This document shows, in pieces, positions 23,706 through 31,043 of a stretch of DNA of 62,913 bases. Source of the DNA: Christensenella sp. UBA7862. Its GTDB lineage: Bacteria > Bacillota > Clostridia > Christensenellales > UBA1242. The notes beneath the pieces were generated by a model. It made no database searches. It saw nothing but the letters and a program-made list of their open reading frames with translations, and was not told the origin of the DNA. A program made the translations under genes and the position numbers. Position 1 is the stretch's first letter. Every line of letters begins with the position of its first letter. The stretch lies in NCBI GenBank assembly GCA_002500135.1, contig DLSM01000002.1:46753-109665 (forward strand), given 5' to 3'.

Positions 23706-25220
23706 TCACACAAGTGACAAAATCTTTTGCTTAAATGTTTCGTCAACATTCCCATTTTTGTCTTTCAAAATTCCCGATGAGAGAAGTTTGAGCAAATAAT
23801 CTCTCTTGCTCGCAACACTTTCGTCCAGCAAACTATCACTCATAAATTTAATATCTTCAAGCCCAAGGTCAGAATTCTTCCAACAAATAACACTGTCCTT
23901 GCCGTTTTCAAGAACTTTAAGCCTTGGCACAACGGCAAATTGCTTGTAAAGTCGCAAAATCATTTTTGCAACATTCTTAGTTGCAATCTTAATTTCGTCA
24001 ATAGAAGCAGAAAGTCGTTGGGTGTTTTGTTCGACCAAAATCTCAAGTGCCGTTCCGCTCATGTTTTTAAGCGAATAATCGGAGTTAAGCATATCGCTCA
24101 CGCCGCTGATTTGAGAAAACTCACTAAGCAGTCTTTCTTCTTCATTTTCAAAACATTCTGGGAACTTTTCTTCTTCCATAAACTTTGGTGGTGTTGCGTT
24201 TTGCCTATAAACCACAATTCGCCCAGGTTCAAGCCCGTCATCTTCAAGAGCAGTTATGTCAACAGAGCCTTCTTCTACTGTCAAAACACCCATGCTAATT
24301 CTGTTTAAATATTCATGTTTTCTGTTTCGCACAGCGTTGTATGCCCTTTGAACTGGAATAACCTTTTCAACAACACTTTTGCCCCAGAACGAGCCAGTAA
24401 CTCTCAAACATACTTGTTTAACAAACGGAAAACCACGTTTTTTATCTGCAAGGTTGATGTATGGAAGTTCACCCACATACAAGAGTTTATCTTCACACAC
24501 AACAACCACTCGCCCCTCTGGATATTCAACAGACGGACTTTCATATCTTTCCACCACAACAAACATATCGTCACTACTTTCTTTCAAAATATCCACACCC
24601 CAAATATTTTTAATCGCTTTCCTAGAAAATTTTTTGGCATGAATAATACTTTCGCAGTCTTCAATGTCCTCATGGTCAGCACTGTCGGGATAAATTTCAT
24701 AAGGCGACACAACGTCAACTTGCACTTCGCCTTCAAAAACACTCTTGCCGTCTTTGTCATAAATCTTTTTGCCGCCACAGTTGTTCCAAGTGACTTTATA
24801 AAAACTTGTGCCAGCAATTTCGCTCCAATTTGTCGCTTTGTTTATAATCTGAGCAATGTTTAACTTTTCATAAACACTTCTTAAAATATCTCTGCTCAAA
24901 CTTGCAGTTTTAACATCGTTTTCGTTGTCACTTGTTGGCATGACGTCCATTTCTGGTCTGACATAAACAAGTCTGGCAAGCCTACTTTCAACAATAGGTG
25001 CAATGTGATTAAACACCTCATTCATTTGCCAACTATACCCACCGCACTCGTCCTCTATGTCGTCAAAACTATTAACTCGCAAGTTCTGCTTCCCTTGCAA
25101 AAAGTCATTGTTCAGCCTCCATTGAGCCTCAAAAACCTTTCTATCCTTTTGTCTTTTTAGAAAGTCGTTCATAACCTCCGAAACCAAGTCTTGAACATAC
25201 TCACTCTTTTTCTTTCTCAT
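23706..25220 (-). CDS. Phage portal protein (P22-like)
   Basis: Forms the dodecameric DNA-entry channel at one head vertex. The 504-residue chain opens with a helical segment (LVSEVMNDFLKRQKDRKVFEAQWRLNNDFLQG). The central stretch VDVVSPYEIYPDSADHEDIEDCESIIHAKKF is typical of P22-type portals, and VIPVQRAYNAVRNRKHEYLNRISMG leads into the crown helices. The C-terminal barrel is short. It overlaps the 94-residue gene by four bases and follows the terminase, the standard order. Length is about 220 residues shorter than P22 gp1 (725), close to the compact portals of Clostridia podovirus-type elements. Confidence 0.8.
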   Translation of the reverse strand: MRKKKSEYVQDLVSEVMNDFLKRQKDRKVFEAQWRLNNDFLQGKQNLRVNSFDDIEDECGGYSWQMNEVFNHIAPIVESRLARLVYVRPEMDVMPTSDNENDVKTASLSRDILRSVYEKLNIAQIINKATNWSEIAGTSFYKVTWNNCGGKKIYDKDGKSVFEGEVQVDVVSPYEIYPDSADHEDIEDCESIIHAKKFSRKAIKNIWGVDILKESSDDMFVVVERYESPSVEYPEGRVVVVCEDKLLYVGELPYINLADKKRGFPFVKQVCLRVTGSFWGKSVVEKVIPVQRAYNAVRNRKHEYLNRISMGVLTVEEGSVDITALEDDGLEPGRIVVYRQNATPPKFMEEEKFPECFENEEERLLSEFSQISGVSDMLNSDYSLKNMSGTALEILVEQNTQRLSASIDEIKIATKNVAKMILRLYKQFAVVPRLKVLENGKDSVICWKNSDLGLEDIKFMSDSLLDESVASKRDYLLKLLSSGILKDKNGNVDETFKQKILSLV

Positions 25221-25501
25221 TTTTTCTCCTTTTCTTTACTTAATAAATCAATAAGTCTTTGTTTTTCCATTTCAAGTTCCTCGTCAGACATTTCTTCATA
25301 AACGCTGCTATTTTTCATGGCGAGCAGAACTTTGATTGACGCCAAATCTGGAGCCAAAACTTTTTTAGATTCTTTTCTTGATTTAAGCCGCAGCACGTCA
25401 CTTTCGCCGTCTTTCACATATTCTTCAACAACTTCCTTTGACACCCCGCCCTTGGCAAGGCTGATAAGCGACTTTTTCAAAATTTCTTCTTCGTTATCCA
25501 T
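25217..25501 (-). CDS. Small phage-block protein between terminase and portal
   Basis: A 94-residue, almost wholly helical and charged protein (EEEILKKSLISLAKGGVSKEVVEEYVKDGE, DEELEMEKQRLIDLLSKEKEKK). It overlaps the terminase gene by eight bases and the portal by four, so it is part of the same transcript. It could be a terminase partner, but small terminases normally lie upstream of the large subunit and carry an HTH, which I do not see here. Function unknown. Confidence 0.7.
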   Translation of the reverse strand: MDNEEEILKKSLISLAKGGVSKEVVEEYVKDGESDVLRLKSRKESKKVLAPDLASIKVLLAMKNSSVYEEMSDEELEMEKQRLIDLLSKEKEKK

Positions 25502-26945
25502 TTCCCCTCCTTCTAAGTTTTCTTAATAATTCCTCTTTGTGAAGTTGAATTTTATTTTTCTCACGCTGTGCAGGCCGTGGCCGTGACATAAGATAATATC
25601 TAAGTTCGTCCAAGCAGTGGTCGTCTTTCTTAACTGGTACATCGCCCGTTCCCCAGAAATAACTCTTAAACTCCTCAATCATGTTTTTGCAAGTGGAGAA
25701 AATAAACAATCTAGATTTCCCTTCAGCATTTTTTATGTAACTTTTAACTTGAGCAATGCCCGAAAACAAATCTTTGTTCACCTTTGTGTTAACATTTATG
25801 CCCCGTTCATAAAACAACTCCGCAACACTCTTTGTTCCATTTAGCGTCCTCTGCCCGCCGGCACTATCAATCAAGGCGTCATAAGTCCCAAATGAATTCG
25901 TTTTCCAGCCAAGCCGCTCGCAAGTTTCCTTAATTTTTGCAGCATGATAGTCAATGTCTTTGCCCGCTTCAAAATGTTCCGCCACCACAAAAACATTGCC
26001 GTCATAGTCCACCGCATACCAGTGGCACGAAAGTGGGTTGTTAAGCCCAGGGTCAATGGAGATATTGTCAAACCACTCCTTTGGAACATCAAACGGTTCA
26101 ACAACATTCACATTTTGGTCAAAGTCCTTATATACAAGCCCGCACGCCCCAACAAAATGCCCATACTTTCTGCTTTCAAGGTCATCACTGCTCAGTGACT
26201 TTTCAAAATACTCCACTTCTTTTGGGTCAAGATAAGGGTTGTCTTCCCACTGCATTTGCTCATACCAAACCTCATTATCGCCGTTTCTGTTCATAAAAAT
26301 TTCGTCATAAACCCACGACAAGTTTTTAAGTGGTGTCATTGTTCCAAAAATTTCTCCACAACTATCCATAACCCTCATTTTGCACTCAAGATAAACATCT
26401 TTTGACGGTTCCTCATCAAACCAAACATAATCAAGACTTGTCCCTTGAAATTTCTCTCTGCCTTGGTCACAACTCTTAAAGCCAATAACACTCTCCCCGC
26501 CAAAGACATTTTTTATTTTAATGTAATCAATGACGCCACCCTCGGCAAAATCCTTCCTCCCAGAAAGCATGGCAATGTCAACAATCCACTCGGGTCTTAA
26601 GTAACTTAAAATCTTCTTTTGAGCCACATCTCTTTGCACTTGCTGCGAAACGCTGACGACCCAACCGCTTGTGTTTTTCTTGTTTTTCTTGTAGGGGTGA
26701 TTGCCCCTTGCAAGCCACACACATTCCACCGCCCCACATTCTGTTTTGCCCGTTCTGTTTCCGCCAAACACCCACCTATTCCGCTTTTGACACTTATGGA
26801 AGGCAATTTGTTTTTTATGTTTAATTCTCCCCGAGTTGTAGTTTGCGAGTTTATCGTTTTTGCGACTTTCCAAAATGTTATAAATCTTTCTCAACTTGAG
26901 CAAAATTTCTTTTAAGCCCCCGCTGTTTTCGTATTTTTCTTCCAT
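25494..26945 (-). CDS. terL: Phage terminase large subunit
   Basis: Packaging motor ATPase and nuclease. The 483-residue form starts at the ATG at 26945 behind AAGGG; a longer frame to 27029 runs into the promoter region. Walker A GGNRTGKT is at 61-68 and Walker B VWFDEEP at 174-180, with the coupling motif GTMTPL near 201. The RNase-H-like nuclease has its acidic residues at D298 (SIDPG), D360 (ALIDSAGGQ) and D446 (HCLDELRYYL). All key residues are intact, so the motor should be active. The small subunit is not recognised nearby. Confidence 0.92.
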   Translation of the reverse strand: MEEKYENSGGLKEILLKLRKIYNILESRKNDKLANYNSGRIKHKKQIAFHKCQKRNRWVFGGNRTGKTECGAVECVWLARGNHPYKKNKKNTSGWVVSVSQQVQRDVAQKKILSYLRPEWIVDIAMLSGRKDFAEGGVIDYIKIKNVFGGESVIGFKSCDQGREKFQGTSLDYVWFDEEPSKDVYLECKMRVMDSCGEIFGTMTPLKNLSWVYDEIFMNRNGDNEVWYEQMQWEDNPYLDPKEVEYFEKSLSSDDLESRKYGHFVGACGLVYKDFDQNVNVVEPFDVPKEWFDNISIDPGLNNPLSCHWYAVDYDGNVFVVAEHFEAGKDIDYHAAKIKETCERLGWKTNSFGTYDALIDSAGGQRTLNGTKSVAELFYERGINVNTKVNKDLFSGIAQVKSYIKNAEGKSRLFIFSTCKNMIEEFKSYFWGTGDVPVKKDDHCLDELRYYLMSRPRPAQREKNKIQLHKEELLRKLRRRGNG

Positions 26946-26991
26946 AATATATCCCTTTCGACAATCTCTCCAACAATTTTTCCCTTGCATA

Positions 26992-27020
26992 TTGCTAAAA
27001 TAAAGACACAAACTTATTAT
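26992..27020 (+). promoter_or_regulatory. Sigma-A-type promoter of the SH3 protein gene
   Basis: TTGCTA (26992-26997), 17 bases, TATTAT (27015-27020). AAAGGAG follows, seven bases before the TTG start. Confidence 0.62.
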
Positions 27021-27046
27021 CACAATCACTATAAAGGAGTTTTAAA

Positions 27047-27889
27047 TTGAAACATATCAACGACCACTCATTTATCCGTTTTATTTTTGCAACTGCAATT
27101 TTGCTTGTTGTTTTGCTTTCTCCTTTTTTAAATTTTTCCCCACCCACCACCTACGCCTCCGCACTTACCACCTACACCTACGCCCGAGCAGAAACAAGCG
27201 GCGTATATTTATATAAATCCGCCTCTTCACTTGACTCCTCAAACATTCTTTTTGAAATCCCCGAAACATATTTTGTAGGACTGCTTTCAAACTACGACAG
27301 CAAATTCTACAAAGTTATGTATCGTGACCTAACTGGCTTTGTCCTCAAGTCGTCTGTCACCCCAGTAAAGGAAACTCCCGAAACGCCATATCTTGAAAAC
27401 GTAACTTTCCGAGTGTTTTCACCGGGTGGCACAGAACTTGTAGCCAACCCCACATCAAAAAGCCCAACAGTCATAACGACCGTTGAGCAAAACACAACAT
27501 TAAATTATTATGGAAAATCCGTTGGACAAGAAAACATTTCTGGCAGAGGTTCAACGTGGTATTTTGGCACGACTACCACAGGCGAACGAGGATACATCTA
27601 TAAAGGTCTAACCGACCAACTATCCCACATTCCCATAAACTCCGAACGCACCACCGCAATTTCTTCTCCGTTTGGTGATTCAAACGACTATCTCTACAAC
27701 TTAGTGGACATTTCACTAGGCTCAAAAATTTTGATAATTCTTCTTACAACCCTTCCCGTGGGGCTTCTTATTTATCTTCTTCTGAAACCCTACAAAATCG
27801 AAAAAACTCTCACATCACACACCTCCAAAAATAAACTTCATCCAAAAACCATTCGTCAAATTCAAGACCAAACAGATAACACAATCTAA
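27047..27889 (+). CDS. Secreted or membrane-anchored SH3-domain protein
   Basis: The 280-residue protein starts at TTG with AAAGGAG seven bases upstream. The signal segment at about 10-38 (FATAILLVVLLSPFLNF) ends in AYASA-like sites. Two SH3b-like repeats follow (about 42-107: TYARAETSGVYLYKSASS...FYKVMYRDLTGFVLKSSV; and about 115-190: VTFRVFSPGGTELVANP...STWYFGTTTTGERGYIYKGL). One membrane helix at about 227-248 and a basic cytoplasmic tail close it. SH3b domains bind cell-wall peptides; no catalytic domain is present. It is divergent from the phage block and might be either host envelope or phage-linked. Confidence 0.75.
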   Translation: MKHINDHSFIRFIFATAILLVVLLSPFLNFSPPTTYASALTTYTYARAETSGVYLYKSASSLDSSNILFEIPETYFVGLLSNYDSKFYKVMYRDLTGFVLKSSVTPVKETPETPYLENVTFRVFSPGGTELVANPTSKSPTVITTVEQNTTLNYYGKSVGQENISGRGSTWYFGTTTTGERGYIYKGLTDQLSHIPINSERTTAISSPFGDSNDYLYNLVDISLGSKILIILLTTLPVGLLIYLLLKPYKIEKTLTSHTSKNKLHPKTIRQIQDQTDNTI

Positions 27890-27964
27890 TTACAACTTTC
27901 TTTTAAACTTCCCATTTTTGCTATTTTGTTGTTACTTTTTGTCTAAAATTTGCTATTTTTTACA

Positions 27965-28498
27965 TTAAATTATTTTTCTTAATCGTTTTAGCAACAAATT
28001 GCACACAACTTCGGGGCAATCTTCAATACTTCCGCCCATTTTTTCATACGAACACAACTTTTCCATTGTTTCTTGCCAAAATATGCCCTTAAACACTTCG
28101 TTATACACTCTTTTGGCATTTTGAAAGTTCATTCTAAAATATCCTTCAAATCCAGTAAGAGCTTTTTGCTTCTTTCTGAAATATTCCCTTCTAGACAGTC
28201 CAAGTCTTTTTGCACAGTCATTGTTCGAAATTCCGTCAATAAAGTGATTGATAATAAGTCTTGCGGAATACTCATCAAGTTGCACCAAAGTTTTGTCAGT
28301 AAGCACTTTTAGGTTTATCATGTTAACCTTTTGTTGTGACAGAGCGATAATCGCATTTGTTTGCCGATATGTTCCGTCCTCTTGCATTTGCACGGGCGAA
28401 ATTGCCCTCGCTTCGATAATATTGTCTATACTGTCGCACAACGCAGGCAACAGTTTATATATAGACAAAAACGATTTACACCAAAATTCAAATTTCAT
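27965..28498 (-). CDS. Sigma/ArpU-like phage transcription regulator
   Basis: A 177-residue protein whose centre, LDEYSARLIINHFIDGISNNDCAKRLGLSRREYFRKKQKALTGF, reads as a sigma-70 region-4-type HTH, as in ArpU-family late regulators of Gram-positive phages. The N-terminal part is helical. It starts at the ATG at 28498 with GGAGAGGA upstream; a TTG at 28513 is also in frame. A good promoter precedes it. It lies upstream of the terminase block and reads in the same direction, so it could drive packaging and head genes (inference). A small-terminase identity is a less likely alternative. Confidence 0.55.
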   Translation of the reverse strand: MKFEFWCKSFLSIYKLLPALCDSIDNIIEARAISPVQMQEDGTYRQTNAIIALSQQKVNMINLKVLTDKTLVQLDEYSARLIINHFIDGISNNDCAKRLGLSRREYFRKKQKALTGFEGYFRMNFQNAKRVYNEVFKGIFWQETMEKLCSYEKMGGSIEDCPEVVCNLLLKRLRKII

Positions 28499-28541
28499 TT
28501 TTTTCCTCTCCAAAGAACTATTTTCGCCACCCTACATTTCA

Positions 28542-28570
28542 ATTTTATAAGCCACTTTTTCAAAAGTCAA
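28542..28570 (-). promoter_or_regulatory. Sigma-A promoter of the ArpU-like gene
   Basis: Minus-strand TTGACT (28565-28570), 17 bases, TAAAAT (28542-28547), upstream of the GGAGAGGA ribosome site. Confidence 0.7.
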
Positions 28571-28947
28571 GAAAGAGTGTCATCTTTTTTAATATTTTTT
28601 AATATTTTTTTACAAAATTATTTTTTTGACCCGAAAAAACACCATTTTTGGGCAAAATTTAATCTTGATACCCCATAATACACCCCAAAATATGTCAAAA
28701 TCGGTTCACAAATCGAGTTTTATCAAACATTTGTTCGATAAAATAAAAATTTTATTTTTTACTTTTTTCATTCAAAATCTCAAAAATTAAGATTTTCGCC
28801 TTATTACATATAATATATTTTATATCTAATAAGTAACATATATAATTGCCCCTTGAATTCTCCTAGGCAATTTAAAAAATATCTTTAGTATTTTAATTAA
28901 ACAATTTCACTAATTTTTTCATTGATAATACCAAATTACAAATGAAG
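28571..28947. other. AT-rich intergenic stretch
   Basis: No gene is visible. It contains long T and A runs and one 22-base near-palindrome at 28720-28741 (TTATC.AACA paired with TGTT.GATAA, two internal mismatches), a possible protein-binding site or weak hairpin. It separates the ArpU-like gene from the second repeat copy. Confidence 0.5.
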
Positions 28948-29102
28948 GCCTCCCATTGTAAGGGGAGGTGGCAACGAAGTTGACGGAGGGGTAGTCCAGT
29001 TTGACTTACTACTCTATCGTAATATTACTAATAGAGTAGTTATTTATATTGAACTACCCCTCTGTCGGCAAAGCCGACATCTCCCCTTACAAGGGGCGAC
29101 CT
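28948..29102. repeat. 155-bp palindromic repeat, copy 2
   Basis: Same length, orientation and layout as copy 1 at 8919. Outer arm ATTGTAAGGGGAGGTGGC, a shared CAACGAAGTTGACGG block, the central CTACTCTATCGTAATATT hairpin with ATAGAGTAG, and the right arm CTACCCCTCTGTCGGC then CCGACATCTCCCCTTACA. Differences cluster at loops and in paired changes, consistent with a structured element. It sits next to the phage block but not at its boundary in a way that suggests attachment sites. Confidence 0.85.
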
Positions 29103-29178
29103 TCCCTACATAATTTTGATATTTTCTTACAATCAAAAAATCAATAGTAAATAGTTCATTCTTATATAAAAAGGACAT

Positions 29179-29225
29179 AAAAAAAGCATAAAATGTCATT
29201 TTTAACACTTTATGCTCGTTTTTTT
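29179..29225 (-). terminator. Bidirectional hairpin, likely terminator of the SSB-like operon
   Basis: AGCATAAA and TTTATGCT form the stem with about 16 bases between. Seven A precede it and seven T follow on the plus strand, so either strand could terminate. The minus-strand SSB-like gene ends about 115 bases upstream. Confidence 0.6.
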
Positions 29226-29339
29226 ATATTTTTTGTTATATTTCAATGTATTTTGACTTTTTTATACATTTTCTATTCATATTTTAATGAAATTTGGGTA
29301 ATTTTTTATATTTTTAGTCAATTTTGAGAGTAAAAAGTC

Positions 29340-30005
29340 TTACGCTGGTTGAATTTCCTCAGTTTTTTCTTCATTTTTCTCTGCCTCTTCGTCAACTAGG
29401 TGAATTTTGCCCATAGAAACTTCATAGGCAACACGTGTTTCGCTTTCTGTTTCAGAGATTTTCTTTTGATATTCTCTGCTTTGAACTCTGCCAATGACTT
29501 CAAGTTTTTGCCCAACTTTTATGTTTCTGACATATCTTGCATTTCTGCCCCATGCGATGCATGGAATATAGTCAGATTTATTGTAGGACCTATTTACAGC
29601 CAAAAGCACGTCACAAATTTCTCTGCCGAAAGGTGTCACCCTAAACACAGGTTCTTTGCACACATAGCCCGCAACTTCCACGACATTTGGGTTCATACTG
29701 TCGTCCATTTCGATAATGTCACGCACAAAAACAGTAAGAAAGAGTTTACTCTTGCCGTTTACAATTTTGTTGTAACTTCTATACTGTCCCTTAATTGCCA
29801 CTTCCTTTCCAAGTTTAAAGTCGTCACCTGTTAAAAGTTTTTCTGACACAGTCACTGGAATGTAGTCAAAGTTATCCGAAAGTCTTGGGACTTTGAGGTT
29901 AAGTTCATAAAACGCCTCGCCAAACACTTCATGAGTGTATTTTGGCTCTGTTGTTACAACTCCTTTCAAGAATACTTTGTTGTTTTCCATCATTTCGTAA
30001 TTCAT
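29340..30005 (-). CDS. Single-stranded DNA-binding protein with two OB folds
   Basis: The 221-residue protein contains two tandem OB-like halves. The first (about 8-100) has VFLKGVVTTEPKYTHEVFGEAFYELNLKVPRLSDNFDYIPVTV. The second (about 106-205) has VVEVAGYVCKEPVFRVTPFGREICDVLLAVNRSYNKSDYIPCIAWGRNARYVRNIKVGQKLEVIGRVQSREY, the classic SSB pattern ending in an acidic tail. The usual DDDIPF-type SSB tip is absent, so it is probably not the main housekeeping Ssb. Such double-OB proteins occur in Clostridia; their role is not settled. It is 27 bases downstream of pdaB and has GGGAGA ahead of the ATG. Confidence 0.75.
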   Translation of the reverse strand: MNYEMMENNKVFLKGVVTTEPKYTHEVFGEAFYELNLKVPRLSDNFDYIPVTVSEKLLTGDDFKLGKEVAIKGQYRSYNKIVNGKSKLFLTVFVRDIIEMDDSMNPNVVEVAGYVCKEPVFRVTPFGREICDVLLAVNRSYNKSDYIPCIAWGRNARYVRNIKVGQKLEVIGRVQSREYQKKISETESETRVAYEVSMGKIHLVDEEAEKNEEKTEEIQPA

Positions 30006-30032
30006 TTTTATATCTCCCTTTGTTTTTTTGCA

Positions 30033-30812
30033 TCAGCATGCAATTTGTCGCCCTGTGTGGTCAATTCTTGTGTTTCCGTCAAGCAAAAGTTCGCTAATTG
30101 TCACAAATTTATATCCCCTAGATTTCAGCGTGGTGATAATAGTTGGCAAGGCGTCAACGATGTGGTCGGCGTTGTTGTGGCACAAAATTATCGAGCCACT
30201 TTGCACTTTTTTAAGCACATTTGCAGCAATTTTTTCTGCAGAAATTCCTTTCCAGTCCAAACTGTCCACATCCCACTGAATTGTTTTTAGATTTTGTTTT
30301 TCAGCAGCGGATAAGACTTGATTATTATAAGACCCAAAAGGAGCCCTAAAAAGTGTAACTTCCTTGCCAGTGACGTTTGTTATCTTCTTTTTTGATGTCG
30401 AAAGTTCCAGTTCCATTTGCTCTGTACTTAATTTCACAAAGTCTGGGTGAGTGTTGCTGTGAGTTCCAATTTCAAGCCCTTGTTCGTCAATCTTTTTCAC
30501 AAGTTCCTCATTTTTGTCCACCCACATTCCAACAAGAAAGAAATTTGCTTTAATTTGCTGCTCGTCAAGAATTTTCAAAATACTTTCCGTTTTGTCACTT
30601 CCCCACGCCGCATCAAAACTTATGGCAATTTCCTTTTGGTCGTTCTGCACGCAGTAAATTGGCAACTTCCTTGCCTTCTGCACGAATACACTTGCAAGGC
30701 TCTCGCCGCCAAAATTAAAACTGAGTAACATTGCACAACACAACACAAAAAGCGCAACTTTCATTGTCCTGCTTTTCAAAACAACAAACCATACTCTTGT
30801 ATGCTTCTTCAT
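30033..30812 (-). CDS. pdaB: PdaB-type sporulation polysaccharide deacetylase
   Basis: NodB-fold deacetylase, located outside the membrane by an N-terminal anchor (about 17-37). Motifs: ISFDAAWG with D67, GTHSNTHPD with H118 and H122, FRAPFGSY with R156, WDVDSLDWKG near 181 and LCHN near 210. SFDAAWG is the hallmark of the PdaB group, which is tied to spore maturation in Bacillus. All catalytic residues are present, so the enzyme should be active. It probably shares a transcript with the SSB-like gene. Confidence 0.85.
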   Translation of the reverse strand: MKKHTRVWFVVLKSRTMKVALFVLCCAMLLSFNFGGESLASVFVQKARKLPIYCVQNDQKEIAISFDAAWGSDKTESILKILDEQQIKANFFLVGMWVDKNEELVKKIDEQGLEIGTHSNTHPDFVKLSTEQMELELSTSKKKITNVTGKEVTLFRAPFGSYNNQVLSAAEKQNLKTIQWDVDSLDWKGISAEKIAANVLKKVQSGSIILCHNNADHIVDALPTIITTLKSRGYKFVTISELLLDGNTRIDHTGRQIAC

Positions 30813-30940
30813 AATAACTCATTTCTCCTTTTCACACTAAGCCTTTTTTGTCCTTATGTGTCTAGTTTTGTAGAAACATTGTCGTCTAATTATAGTTATT
30901 ATGTATGTTGCTCAATTATTCATTTTAAAATGTTCTTTCC

Positions 30941-30970
30941 TAAAAAGAAAAGAGTGCATTTAATACACTC
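30941..30970 (-). terminator. Terminator of the parE-parC operon
   Basis: GAGTG and CACTC arms on the minus strand with a nine-base loop, followed by TTTTCTTTTT. It lies about 75 bases past the parC stop. Confidence 0.6.
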
Positions 30971-31043
30971 CTTTCCATAAATCATATTAAAACACTTCTT
31001 CATCTTTTGTTTTTCAATTTAAGTCAAATTTGTGTATATCTCC

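Larger units (their letters stand above)
18599..26945 (-). mobile_element. Compact P22-like phage head module
   Basis: Ten consecutive minus-strand genes, tightly spaced or overlapping: large terminase, a 94-residue protein, portal, scaffold, coat, a 125-residue protein, gp4-like adaptor, gp10-like hub, a 38-residue peptide and two holin-like genes. All reading frames are intact. No integrase, recombinase, replication gene, tape measure, tail fibre/spike or peptidoglycan hydrolase is present in the block. I could not find flanking direct repeats that would mark attachment sites. Host genes for a membrane protein and RNase J lie on one side, and SSB-like and pdaB genes lie beyond the regulator on the other. 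Order and sizes agree with podovirus P22-type heads. Confidence 0.75.

Noticed and set aside
18281..28947. Attachment-site direct repeats bounding the phage block
   Set aside because: Reading both edges I found no shared direct repeat of useful length. The 155-bp element is also present at 8919, so it is not specific to the block.
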